Shown piece after piece: positions 12,679 through 23,856 of a stretch of 64,000 nt of DNA. The translations under genes were made by a program, and so were the position numbers. The notes beneath the pieces were generated by a model. It saw only the letters and a program-made list of their open reading frames with translations. It was not told the DNA's origin and did no database searches. Source of the DNA: Wurfbainia villosa (Eukaryota > Streptophyta > Magnoliopsida > Zingiberales > Zingiberaceae); the NCBI GenBank assembly GCA_025175895.1, contig CM046001.1, positions 49,165,719-49,229,718 of the forward strand, given 5' to 3'. Each line of letters begins with the position of its first letter. The stretch's first letter is position 1.

Positions 12679-12757
<79 letters not shown>
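12679..12757. repeat. TA microsatellite followed by GTT repeats
   Basis: About 79 bp of TA, then GTTGTTGTTGTTG. In LTR 2 the same place (about 36574-36604) has only about ten bases of TA but a longer GTT run. Confidence 0.97.
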
Positions 12758-12768
<11 letters not shown>

Positions 12769-12873
12769 TGTGGCCTACGGGCCTTGTATTAACTCGAAAT
12801 GTTGCCACATACAGGGGAGATGTTGTCCGTTTGCTTTTCGGCACGGCATGCTCTCGGGGCATGACAACTTTAG

Positions 12874-12886
12874 TGGTATTAGAGCC
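12874..12886 (+). promoter_or_regulatory. Primer binding site of gypsy element
   Basis: TGGTATTAGAGCC, seven bases after the end of LTR 1. It differs from the iMet primer complement by one C-to-T change. Its presence shows that the LTR at 9223-12866 serves as a 5' LTR. Confidence 0.82.
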
Positions 12887-13882
12887 CTAGGTTCTGCGAT
12901 GCCATACATGGTTGTTTTTGTGTCGAGTCTTGGATTCTCGGGAGTCGTTTTGTTCGGTTTTGGTTCTTGAGATGAGATTGACAGCGGCCGGAGCTCCAAG
13001 CTTCATGAGGTAAAAATTCCTGATAACTTGTAGTTTAGTAGATATTTATCTAAATTTGATCAATAGGTGTGTACAGTAGAGTTATGACACCTGTGTAGAC
13101 TCGTAGTAGGGGTCGTCCACCGAGGCGACCAATCGGAGTTACCTTTAGTATTTATACTCTCTATTTAGTTGACTATGCATTTAGTGTATATAACAGGGAA
13201 TAACCCATAGTGTGATGGTTATTGTTTGTAACCGTGGTATAAATTGACCACGGAAATGACCTATGGACTCTGTGAGTCTTGGAACCTGTGTCAAAAAGGT
13301 GATTTATCTTTGAGAGCCGACTGATACCAAGTCGGAAAATAGGGGTCAAGTCGTCACATTTCTTGTGGAAATCAAAGACTATAATCTTAGAGATTTTCAC
13401 TAATTATGCTAGTCAAATCATTACCTGATGGATAATGGAACAGACTTGTATGCTATCGTTGATACAGATAACGGAGGATTAGTATATGGTGTTTCATAGG
13501 GATTGTGACCCCTAAGTTGTTCGTACTGGGTTTTATAACTTTGAAAGTACTTTTGAGTACTTAACTTGTGTTATACAGAGAAGGTAGAGTTATTTGCATA
13601 CCATTATCGGGATCAAGCCGGTATTTGGTGGTAAATACAGAAAATAATCTTCGGAGAATAATATATCACTTTATCATAGTTGAGTGATGTTAAAAGAGAG
13701 TATTTCCCCGCGTCACTTTCCGTGACACATTGTAGGGAATTCTTGAGCTTCAAGTAGGGTGATCGTCGATAATGAGAATACCATACAGAGTCATTACACT
13801 TATAGAGTTTATGCTCACTTAATAGCTCAAGATGTGAATGGATGTTTTAAGCCACCCAGAGTTATTGGCTTATAGTTGGAAT
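12887..13882 (+). other. Gypsy leader and decayed gag start
   Basis: The ATG at 13084 opens a short frame with a TRSRGRPPRRP-like stretch, similar to the basic N-terminus of chromovirus gag, broken by an early stop. Beyond it I see no recognisable protein up to the copia insertion at 13883. Confidence 0.5.
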
Positions 13883-14765
13883 TGTTGGGATGTATACTGA
13901 AAAGTCTATCTTTTGTATGAACATCTTTAGTTTTGAAATAAGAATCACATGATCATTGTTTGCATATTTATGGCTATGCATATTGTCTAATACATTACAT
14001 TGTAGATAATATGTGTGTAGTGTCACACGGGAAATCATGTTATCAGTTCCTTGTAAAGTATAAGTAAAGGCTCACAACCGAGATGATTTTGGACAAACCA
14101 TTGGCATGGTTGTAGTGTGATTTGGTATTGATTTGTCTTGACCATAAAATCACACTAGTACACTTTGTGTGTATTGAGCAGGACCGACTTAGAGGTGATT
14201 CGATTTATTGTTGACTACATAATCGAATCGGACCTCAGATATTATGTTGTACATGCTCTTAATCCCGATATAATAACGGGCACATATACTTAGTATTCAT
14301 TTCTTTGATTTACCAATGAGCGAGATTTATAGAGTAAATTGATAGGCTCGGTAAGTTGAGAAATTATATTATTTGTATGGTGTGTCATTGATTATAGGAG
14401 GAAACCGTGTCCTATATATTAGGATGATAATGTCCCCTTGAGGAGCTCATAAGGTTCTTCATGTAAACCCTGCAGGTGGACTTGGTCCTGCATGATAATG
14501 AGGTTGAGTGGTACTACTCATGGAGTTAGATGTTGATTAATTAATTGTCAGTAAATTAATTAATCGACGGACATTCGAGATCTTAAACACGGGGAGATAG
14601 ATGTACAAATAATATATGGAGCCCATATTAACTTATGGGAATTGGTGAGGTAGATTAATGATAATCCTCTAATGGAATGGATTATCATTAATGGATCGGA
14701 CTTTATGTGGGCTTGATTCATTGGGTAGACAAGATCCAACTCCTCCTCATAGTCCCTATTGTAGC

Positions 14766-14900
14766 CTAGATCCGATAATGGAAAATAAAACTCTAGATCC
14801 GATAGTAGACATTAAATCTCTAGATCTGACGATTGAGATTAAATCTCTAGATCCGACGGTTGAGATTAAATCCCTAGAACCGACGGTGGAGATTAAAACA
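14766..14900. repeat. 27 bp tandem repeat, five units
   Basis: Units start CTAGATCCGA and end ATTAAAT, repeating at exactly 27 bp from 14766. The related C LTRs keep about three or four copies (near 22830-22910 and 29670-29760). The repeat is a multiple of three and creates a spurious 164-codon ORF. Confidence 0.93.
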
Positions 14901-14916
14901 AGGCTTAAGCCTAACT

Positions 14917-14926
14917 CTATAAAAGG
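14917..14926 (+). promoter_or_regulatory. TATA box in C' LTR
   Basis: CTATAAAAGG, conserved at the matching place in both C LTRs (22767-22776 and 29627-29636). Confidence 0.72.
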
Positions 14927-15726
14927 AGGGATTAGGGTGGGCGGCAAGAGCAATTGGAGGCAAGGAGGGAATAGGATTTGGGCGGCAAGGGGCTTGGAGG
15001 TTGGGCGGCCACAAATTAGGAAATTTTTTCCTTCTTCTTCCTTAGGTGGACGGCGCCCATCCTCTCCTCTCCTCTCTTTGGCCGGCATCCAAAGCTCTTC
15101 TTTCTCTTCTCCTTGGCCGGTGGAAACAAGGGTTAGGGTGATTCCTTGGAGCTCTTGGCCGGCGCCCACCATCCCCTCTCTTTGAGCCGGCGGCAAACTT
15201 CAAGTTGGGAGCTTGTTGGTTGGTCCTAGATAGAGGAGAGTTTTGATTATATACTTCCTCTTGTTCGGAGTGAGCAAAGAAAGGAAGATCGTGATCTAGG
15301 AGGCTTCGACTTTTGGAAGATCATCACCCACATGACGTCCAAAAGGAGGAAGGACATACAATAGAAGATCGAGAGGTATAAATTTTGCTTGTTTATATTC
15401 TTTTGTATTATGTCTATAATTTTTTTTCAATTATATGCATGTTGTATGTTTTGTTTTGTGGCTAAATTAACTTGGACCCCGAATACAAACACAAAAGTCG
15501 GCAATCAGTACATCATCTATTCCGTGGCTAATCGTAGAATAGAGGTTGGTTGCTTGAACAACAAGTTTGTTCAAGTGACTACTCTAATCGAATAGCACGA
15601 CGATGAAACGGTAGCTTGGGTGATCCCTCCTTGTCAAGAATAAATTTTTTTATCTGGGGACGTAGAAGGGATCGTCATGAATAAGCGACCGAGTTAATGT
15701 GGGAAGCGAAGTTTTCTACCTTCAAG

Positions 15727-15739
15727 TGGTATCATAGCC
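15727..15739 (+). promoter_or_regulatory. Primer binding site of C'
   Basis: TGGTATCATAGCC, two bases after the LTR; one mismatch to the iMet complement. Only one site is present, in contrast to element C. Confidence 0.87.
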
Positions 15740-16780
15740 ACGGTTTACGATTTTGTGTGTTTAGGATTCGGTTACTTTTATGCATTTTTCATATATTATA
15801 TGTGTCGAATAATAGTAGGATGTGCATAGGTTAACTTTTTGATTGTAGACATAGAATCCAACTATTATGGCCATATGTGTATATGTGATTGTATGTGTGT
15901 AATTGTATATTTTGTTGAATCCTCGAGGTTGACGAGGCTAGTATTTAATTTTTGTAATTAGATACGGTATTGTTTAGCCACTCCTTTTATTTTAGTTTAC
16001 TTTCGATCTAGATTTCATGTACACTCCCTCGTGGAGTATAGGATCGATGGATGTAAATTAAAATAATTTTTCTCAGCTCGGATCTCCGGATGGCTTATAC
16101 ATGGCGTAGGGAGGAGCAGATGAGATGACGATACGACGGGAGGCATATTGAAGACAAAAGCCATAATAGTTGGAAAATATTTCTTTTTCATATTTATTGC
16201 TTATTGTTTGATATGCATGTCGTAGACTAGAAAATTCCTCAATTTTAAATTACTAAGTGGGAGAGGGATATTTTTATAAATTTCCACGGCCTCCATTACG
16301 ATTTGACATGTGATGCAAACAAACTTGCGCATCGGCTCTGAGTGTCTTCCTCCACATCGGATGAGTTTGTTTGCGGATCACAAGGTCGAATATGGTTATA
16401 GGAAATTATTAAGGAGCGTGTGTACTTCCCAATCGGAAGGCATATAACCCGAGATAATTACCTTGGTACCGAGTAATGGTGAACACTTAGATACAAATAT
16501 AAGTATCCTCCCCATCGGAGTCACTGCTTTTATTTGTAGGGCCGAATAGGAACCAACTATTAATTTTATTTGTCAAAAAGTTAGGTTGACAAGATAGTAA
16601 AATTAATGGGTAAAACCTCCTCTTATAAATGTAGAATTCGTATACGTCCACACTATCGTGGCATACGATATTCTCGGTGTTTTGAGGTGTTGGTTGATTT
16701 TAAAATTTTATTGTTTGAGGAATCAATAATTTTTTGAAATCTAATGTTTTGATCTATGTGATTCTTAGGTTATTTTCAAA
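15740..16780 (+). other. C' untranslated leader
   Basis: About 1 kb without a coding frame. It corresponds to the leader of C on the other strand (27693-28729) and shares its sequence in large part. Confidence 0.78.
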
Positions 16781-17392
16781 ATGACTTTCAACCCGCTTGC
16801 TGTGATACTGAAAGAAAATAAACTTACTGGACCCAATTATGTTGATTGGAAGAGGAATCTTGACATTGGCTTGACTGCTGAGGAATACAAATATGTACTC
16901 CTCGAAGAGTGCCCTCCTAAGCCTGCGGATGATTCTGGGAAAAAGGAGAAGGAGAGTTATAAAAAGTGGATTAAGACCGTTGTGATGGCGCGGTGTTACA
17001 TTTTGGCATCTATGTCAAATGTACTGCAACATCAGCATCAAGCCATGCCCACTGCTTATGACATGATGCTCAATCTCAAAGAACTTTTCAGACACCAGAA
17101 TATAGAACTCCAGGCGACAGAGGGGCTTTTTCGTCAGAGTGCTCAGGCGCAAGCCATGATTGCCCAAAAGGTTTCTACTTCTAAGCCGAAAGACAAGAAG
17201 AAGAAGAAACAAGCTGCATCAAATGTGGCGGGAGGATCTCAGGGAGGAGTGAAGAAGCCGAAAGGCAAGTGCTTCACTTGCAAGCAGATTGGACACTGGA
17301 AGAAGGACTGCCCCAACCGGAAGCAGAACAAAGGTATATCTTTTGGTCTAGTCGTTGAAACATGTTTAGCGGTGTTATCTATCGGCACCTGA
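16781..17392 (+). pseudogene. C' gag (internally deleted)
   Basis: 203 codons from the ATG at 16781 (MTFNPLAVILKENKLTG). It has the copia gag signature PNYVDWKRNLDI near residue 20, capsid helices to about residue 105, then the nucleocapsid CCHC knuckle CFTCKQIGHWKKDC near residue 165. Compared with element C, about 100 residues between NLKELF and QATEGLF are missing without loss of frame. The stop at 17390-17392 replaces a residue just before CVDTGATDHVC; the frame continues in phase after it. Confidence 0.88.
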
Positions 17393-18155
17393 TGTGTAGA
17401 TACGGGAGCCACTGATCATGTCTGCAATACTTTGCAGGGGTTCCAGGAAACCAGACGACTGACTGAGGGCGATGCCACGAAGGTGACGGCTATTGCAGTG
17501 GGAGATGTTTATTTGTCTTTTGAGAGAAATAAAGTTTTGGTTCTTAAAAATTGCCTTTATGTACCTCTATTTAGAAAGAATTTGATTTCGGTTTCTAAAT
17601 TATTTATGGAAGGATATTCTATTTCTTTTAATGATAGAGTTGTTATAAAAAGGAATAGGGAGATTATCTGTTCTGGTGCATTGATAGAAATTTTGTATAC
17701 TCTTGAACCAAAAGCTCCCACGATGCAAATAGAAGAGAATATTTCATCTTCTAATTCCAATAAGAGAAAAGAACCTTCGAAGATGAAACAAACATATATT
17801 TGGCATCTAAGGCTTGGTCATATTAACCTAAGCAAAATTCAAAGGTTGATAGTTGATGGACCTCTGAGTTCGTTAGTGGTGGAAGACTTCTCAACCTGTA
17901 AATCTTGCTTAGAAGGTAAAATGACGAGAGGTCTTTCAAGGCCAAGGGGTATAGAGCCAAAGATGTGTTGGAATTGGTTCATTATGATTTGTGTGGTCCT
18001 ATGTCTATCCAGGCAAGAGGTGGCTTTGAATATTTTGTCTCTTTTATAGACAATTATTCAAGGTACGGATACATTTACTTGATGCGGCGCAAGTCTGAAT
18101 ATTTTGACAAGTTCAAAGAATTCAAGGCCGATGTGGAGAAACGTCAAGGTAAAAG
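17393..18155 (+). pseudogene. C' protease and partial integrase
   Basis: In phase with gag after one TGA. It starts with the aspartic protease site CVDTGATDHVC, then the LFRKNLISVSKLF spacer, then the HHCC domain (WHLRLGH ... CKSCLEGKM). A one-base loss near 17935 shifts the frame; integrase resumes in another frame with LVHYDLCGPMSIQARGG (17965 on), carrying the first catalytic Asp. It ends near 18150 before the second Asp, so there is no complete catalytic triad. Confidence 0.87.
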
Positions 18156-19990
18156 GAATAAGATGTCGGGATCTTCTATCAGATCCTGCCGGAAGACATT
18201 GGATTGAGTCAGGAATTTAGAAATGACTCCGTACAAGTATTTAAGAGTTGGAGATTGATAAGTAGATATTGCAGGTCAACTTATTTGGGTCAGAAGTCTC
18301 CAACTGTTGAATAAAAGGAGCAAGATCGGAGTCATAGGCCTTGAGTCATTTTTCTGATTATAGAAGACCAACTGCAGATCATTAGGATGTTCTCGTGCAC
18401 ATCAGAAAAATCAGAACAAAGACTCCGAAGGGATTATGTGCATGCAGTACAGATCACGAAGACACGAAGTCAGATTATCCGTTGGATCAGTTCATCTGTT
18501 GCTATTGTGAGCAACCAGTACAGTGGATTAGGTGTACTTTGAAGACTTAGTTGAAGATTATCAATGGTATTCCAGGAGGAAGATGCATCGTCTCGACAAT
18601 AGAGATCAGTATAGAAGATTGGGTTATTTCATCAGCAGCAACCTACTACCCCAGGCGTGGTTGGAGTTCCTTGATACTACCCTTCAGCACAGAAGCAGCA
18701 TCAGCAGAAGACATCGCAGAAGACTCATGCAGACAACAATAGTTACCTCCAGATGTGATTTGCTTTGTATAGAGGAGAGAGTATACGACGATGGTCGTAT
18801 CTATTCGGTATTCTACAGTTGCAGCTCGTAGGATTAAGTGATAGGATCGGATGATCTAGGAAAAATCCTCGGATCATTCATCGCAGAAATGTGACCACTT
18901 TGTCGCGAACTGTTAGATCTGATCTGGTTCTCTTCAGAGAAGGGCCGAGACCTACGGGGAGCCTTTGGACCGGATCAACAGATAATTGATCGGTAAGGGT
19001 ATTACTTTAGTTACCCTCTTGGTTAATATATTGGGAGATACTTGTAGTTTATAGGTATCTTTGTCTAGAACATTCTCAGTTGGATTAGAAGGGTTTCTAT
19101 GCATCGACTTGTGGGTTGGTGGTATCTCTACCGTCAAGTGAGATGTGGACCAACAATTAAGAAATTAAGGTATGCCCTTAGACTTGGATAGACATATCTT
19201 TACTGTAGACATATCCTTACGGATGGTCAAATTGTTGAGATTATGGTATGATATGTCTCTCGGATGTGCGTATAATCCGAGAGCCTTCGGATGTAGTTTC
19301 TGACGAACTCCTAGCTTTGTCGTTTCATAGGCAAGTGGAGTAGACAATCGGAGTGATTTCGAAGATAATGTCGATATTGAATACATCATACGAATGATAA
19401 TTTTGTTAGTATCAGTGTCGCTAAACGCTATAGAAATGGAAAGAATGTAAGTTGCGATTATAGGAGATGTTGGAGGGGATATTTATCTATCCCAGTATCT
19501 CTTTAAGAAGATCCGAAACCCTTTGTTAAAAGAGAGATAAACCTTTGAGATTATGGATCGATTATCGATGATGAAATATGGTAGTTGTGAAAAAATTAAT
19601 ATCCTTCGTTGAGGATGAATGATCTATTTAGATCAGCCAATAACACCTATGTATACTCTAGGGTTGGTTTACGATTGGAGTGTTGATATTGTAATGACAC
19701 GACGTCATACAATTATCATTGTCGTTGTGATGATTATTATGTCATCAGCTAAGAGTAAAGGAGATGCAGGTGTGTAGAGACGACAATTTCATACTTAGTA
19801 TAAATTTTATGAGTTGTGATTAAGTTGTTAGACTAATTAACGATTTAGTCGCCACTACATTTGAGAATCGTGTATCCTGGACACGATTGGATCAGTTAAT
19901 GGTTGTTGGAGTTGCGTAACTGGTCACTGTTGATTGTAGTAGTTGGAGTTGCACACTCGACCACCATAGATGGTGGTTTTCCTTGTATGT
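18156..19990 (+). other. Degenerate gypsy internal sequence (gag and pol remnants)
   Basis: No long frame. A Gln/Pro-rich stretch (QQQPTTPG, then QKQHQQK, near 18630-18730) looks like the linker region of gypsy gag. I found no reverse transcriptase box. The segment from about 19880 to 19985 has short similarity to the LTR interior (TAGTTGGAGTTGC). Confidence 0.5.
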
Positions 19991-21161
19991 TTTGGTTAAT
20001 ACTGTAGATGTGGATAGAATGTTTGGCATTACTATACCACGGACTTGGTTGCTCGATGTTCAGTATGCCAACGGGTAAAGGCCGAACATCAGAAATCCGC
20101 TGGGTTGCTCTAGGAAATTTTGATTTCCGGAATGGAAGTGGGAGCATATCACTATGGATTTCATTATGAGATTGTCCAGAACCCATAAAGGACATGATGC
20201 AATTTGGGTGATCAACTAACCAAATTAGCTCACTTTCTGCCTATTCGTGGAATGGACTTGTTGGATCGTCTGGCAGAGTTGTACTGTCGAGGGATTATCA
20301 GATTGCATGGCGTGCCTTTGGGTATTATATCTAATAGAGACCCACGATTTATCTCGTAATTTAGGTAGAGTCTGCATCAGACCATGGGCACAGAGCTTCG
20401 ATTCAGTACTGCATTCCATCTGCGGACGGAAGGACAGTCTGAGTATATCATTCAAATGTTAGAGGATCTATTCAGATCCTGTGTCATGGATTTCAGAGCC
20501 AATTGGGAGGACCACGTTCATTTAGTGGAATCTGCCTATAACAACAGCTACCACTCTTCTATTTTGATGGCTCCATTCGAGGCCTTATACGGTAGACCCT
20601 GTAGATCTCCTGTGTTGTGGAAGGAAGTCAGGGAACGACAACTATTGAGGTCGTAGATGATGGTTATTGGAGGTACAGGATCGATAGAAGTGTTACGCAG
20701 ACCGGAGGTGAAGGCCTTCGAAATTTTCAATGGGGGAACAAATATTTCTGCGTATTTCACCTACAAAAAAGGGGTGAAATGATTTGGGCTAAAGGGAAAA
20801 TTTTCTTTACACTACATTGGTTCAGTTGAGATATTGGCATGGATTGGAGGTGTAGCTTACCGATTGGCTTTATCTCCAACACTGGCGAGTGCTCACAATG
20901 TATTTCCTATTTCTATAATGAGGAAATACGTGTCGCATATTGGTCATATTCTGAAAGAGGTTCTAAATTTTACCTCAATCTAATGCGACTTACGAGAAGA
21001 TTCCAGGGTGGATCCAGGGTCGCAAGGAGCGACAGTAGTGGGACAAAATCATCCAACTCGTAAAGGTTGGATGGAAGCATCATACAAATGAGGAGGTCAC
21101 GTGAGAGCTGGATGATATTATTCGAGCTCGGTACCCTCATCTAGTCACTGGAGATGTGTGA
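19991..21161 (+). pseudogene. Gypsy integrase (chromovirus type), broken
   Basis: It reads through the zinc finger (ARCSVCQ, KAEHQK near 20050-20090), then the core: WEHITMDF with the first Asp, then GIISNRDPRF, where the second catalytic Asp (normally in SDRD) is Asn, then GQSEYIIQMLEDL with the Glu. The C-terminal domain (AYRLALSPTLASAHNVFPIS) and the EEATWE-like tail follow to a TGA at 21159. Stops and frame changes occur near 20110, 20210, 20358, 20656 and 20980. It lies about 90 bp before LTR 2, in the normal gypsy order of integrase last. Confidence 0.9.
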
Positions 21162-21253
21162 TTTGTCTAGATACTTGAGATGATTGTTATGACATCTCGT
21201 ACTCGTACATGAGTCGAAAATTTGGAGACCAAATTTTTATTAGTGCGGGAGAA

Positions 21254-21442
21254 TATAAAATACCAGAAATAATAATAATAAAATATTCTTTATTGATTAA
21301 GAATGTATCTTGTGGAATTTTTAGGAATTTTAGAAATTTTTCTGGATTCAAATGGAATTCATATGACTGCTTAAGTGGAAGAGTAAAGCTTAAATAGGTG
21401 GTTGAGTCAGCCTAAGCTAACTTAAAGCTCGAACCCAACTCG
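21254..21442 (+). repeat. Gypsy LTR 2, left part
   Basis: It begins TATAAAATACC (TG to TA change at the terminus) and matches 9223-9421. It is interrupted at 21442 by insertion G. The last five bases ACTCG are the target duplication, repeated at 33370-33374. Confidence 0.9.
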
Positions 21443-21912
21443 TGTAACGCCTGCCCTTATCTTCTCTCAGGGCGGCGCTACTTTTTTTTTTTTATAACAT
21501 AACATATATGAATCATTTCACAATCTACATAATCAAACATGTTATCATGGCATGAATCTTCTTTTATATCATGCATCACATATCTTAGACCTAATTAGCA
21601 TGTTAACATATCATATCTTCTTTATAACGTGCATCACATATCATAATCGTAATTAGCATGTTAACATATCATAACTTCTTTTATAACATGCATCACATAT
21701 CATAATCATAATTAGCATGTACCATATCGTATCACCTTTTATAACATGCATAACATAAAGGTTAGAGAATGTAACTATTATTAACACGATCCGTTCATGA
21801 GATCTAACATATCAAACTTTCATGAGTAAGGTGAACAGAAACATAAACTAAGCAACATCCAACACGGTACTAATAAATCACAAGTCATAAAAGCGGAAGC
21901 AAATGTCTTAAT
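21443..21912 (-). repeat. G, left segment
   Basis: 470 bp of AT-rich sequence with repeated ACATGCATCACATATCATAA-type units (about 60 bp spacing near 21540-21750) and a T run at 21482-21493. No gene seen. It ends with TTAAT, the target site of element C. Confidence 0.78.
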
Positions 21913-23823
21913 TGTTGGGGTTGATCCGTGAGGGGAAACTTCGCTTCCCCTTCACCTCGGTTGCTTGACCATGGTGATCCCTTTGATGTCCCCGGATTAA
22001 AAATTTAATCTTAGACAAAAGGGATTCCCAAAGCAACCAAGTCATCGTCGTGCTATTCATTTAGAGAGATCACTTGAACAAACTAGTTGTTCAAGCGACC
22101 ATCCTCTATCCTACGAGTAGTCGCGGAATAGACGATGTCCGGATCGCCGGTTTTTGTGTTTGTACTCGGGATCCAAGTATTATTTAGCCTATTTACAGAA
22201 ATATAACATGCTTATATTTTGAAAAACAAACACAAGCAATGAATAAAAGAGATAGAAGAATAGTTATACCTCTTGGTCTTCTAATGTATGACCCTCCTCC
22301 TTTTGGACGTCGTGTGGGCGACGATCCACCAAAAGTCGAAGCTCCTAGATCGCAAAACTTCCTTCCTTGCTTTCCCAAGCAAGAGGAAGAAGAGAAACAA
22401 TGTTTTTCTCCTTCCAAAACTCAACCAACAAGGAATCAATCCCTTCCTTGCCTTGGCCAAGTAAATGAAGGAGATGGTGGTGGGAAGCAACCAAGATACC
22501 TAGGGAAACCCTATATCTTGTTTCCACCACCTAAGGAGAAGAAGAAGGAGGCTTTGGGCATCGGCCAAGGCTGGAAAAAAGCTGGGAGAAGCTGCTGGAC
22601 GTTGGCACAAAGAGGAAGAAGAAGAGAGAAAGAACCTTCCTTATTTGGTGCCACCCTAGCCTCAAAACCCTAACCCTAATTCCAATCCTATCTCAACTAG
22701 GATTGCCCTATTCTTCGCCCAAGCCTTGCTCCTCTCTATCATCATCTTCACGCCAACCCCATGCCACCTTTTATAGAGTTTGGGGATAAGCCATGAATTA
22801 ATCTCCTCCATTGGTTCTAGGGATTTAATCTCAACCGTCGGATCTAGAGATTTAATCTCAACCGTCGGATCTTAGAGATTTAATCTCTACCAATGGATCT
22901 TAGTGTTTTATTTCTATCCATTGGATCTAAGCATCTTGAGGTGTTAATGGGCTAAATTAGGGACCATGAGGAGGAGTTGGGTCTTGGTCACCCATGGATC
23001 AAGCCCACATAAAGTCCGATCCACTAATGATGGTCCAATTCACTAAAGGTCCATCATTGATCTACCTCACCAACCCCCATATGATAATATGGGCTCCATA
23101 TATTATTTGTACATTTTCTCCCCGTGTTTAAGATCTCGAATGTCCGTCAATTAATTAATTTACTGACCATTAATTAATCGACATTTAACTCCATGAGTAG
23201 TACCACTCAACCTTTTCATCATGCCGGACCAAGTCCACCTGCAGGGTTTACATGATGAACCTTATGAGCTCCTCAAGGGGACATCATCATCCTAATATAT
23301 AGGACACGGTTTCCTCCTATAATCAACGACACACCATATAAATAATATCATCTCCCAACTTTACAGGTCTATCGATTTAATCTATAAATCTAGCCCGTTG
23401 GTAAATCAAAGAGATGAGTACCAAGTATATGTGCTTATTATATCGGGATTAGAGCATGTACTAAATAATATCTCGAGGTCGATTCGATTATGTAGTCGGA
23501 TAAATCGAATCACCTACATGTCGTCTGCTCAATACACACAAAGTGCACTAGTGTGATTCTATGGTCAAGAAAAATCAATACCAAATCACACTACAACCAT
23601 TCCGATGGTTTGTCCAAAGCCATCTCGGTTGTGAGCCTTTACTTATACTTTTCAAGGGGCCGATAACATGATCTCCTGTGTGACCACACACCATGTTATC
23701 TACAATGTAAAGTATTAGACAATATGCATAACCATAATAATATGCAAACAATGATCATGTGATTTTTATTTCAAAATAAAGATGTTCATACAAAAGATAG
23801 ACTTTTAAGTATACATCCCTACA
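21913..23823 (-). repeat. C 3' LTR
   Basis: TGTTGGGG at 21913 to CCCTACA at 23823. It pairs with 28777-30694, differing mainly by small indels. It contains the TATA box at 22767-22776 (minus) and, about 90 bp downstream in element sense, two telomere-type units (AAACCCTAACCCTAA on plus, 22665-22679). Confidence 0.93.
22767..22776 (-). promoter_or_regulatory. TATA box in C 3' LTR
   Basis: CTATAAAAGG in element sense. The same motif is at 29627-29636 in the 5' LTR and at 14917-14926 in C'. Confidence 0.72.
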
Positions 23824-23834
23824 ATCTCCCACTT
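23824..23834 (-). promoter_or_regulatory. Polypurine tract of C
   Basis: AAGTGGGAGAT in element sense, directly before the 3' LTR. Confidence 0.8.
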
Positions 23835-23856
23835 ATACTAAAAGACTATGCTGTCC

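Larger units (their letters stand above)
9223..12866 (+). repeat. Gypsy LTR 1 (shared LTR)
   Basis: 3644 bp. It begins TGTAAAATACC after a purine tract (GTGGGGAAGAT) and ends ATGACA. It matches the split LTR 21254-21442 plus 33370-36699 along its length. It carries an array of short hairpins, two long TA runs and a GTT microsatellite. The ORFs in it are not coding-like, and no clear TATA box could be fixed because of the many AT runs. Confidence 0.88.
13883..15724 (+). repeat. C' 5' LTR
   Basis: 1842 bp, TGTTGGGATG to ACCTTCA. Recognisable as the family of the C LTRs (21913-23823 and 28777-30694, opposite strand), but clearly more diverged than those two are from each other. The last about 12 bases before the primer binding site differ from C. 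Confidence 0.88.
13883..18155 (+). mobile_element. Copia fragment C' (5' LTR to integrase, 3' truncated)
   Basis: A plus-strand copy of the same family as element C: LTR, primer binding site, gag, protease and the first half of integrase. Similarity to the family stops inside the integrase core, just after VEKRQGK near 18150. No RT, RNase H or 3' LTR follows; gypsy-like sequence resumes. It is therefore a deletion remnant, and the 3' limit is accurate only to some tens of bases. Confidence 0.88.

Noticed and set aside
11746..12970. Open frames rich in Tyr-Ile across the TA runs
   Set aside because: They are translations of TA microsatellites in an LTR, with no domain and no conservation of frame with LTR 2.
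14691..15185. 164-codon ORF with repeated SLDPTVEIK-like units in the C' LTR
   Set aside because: It results from a 27 bp tandem repeat (a multiple of three); the C LTRs have fewer units and do not keep the frame.
22239..22673. 144-codon ORF, also at 29100-29516
   Set aside because: It lies inside both LTRs of C, antisense to the element, and the two copies differ by a frame-changing indel.
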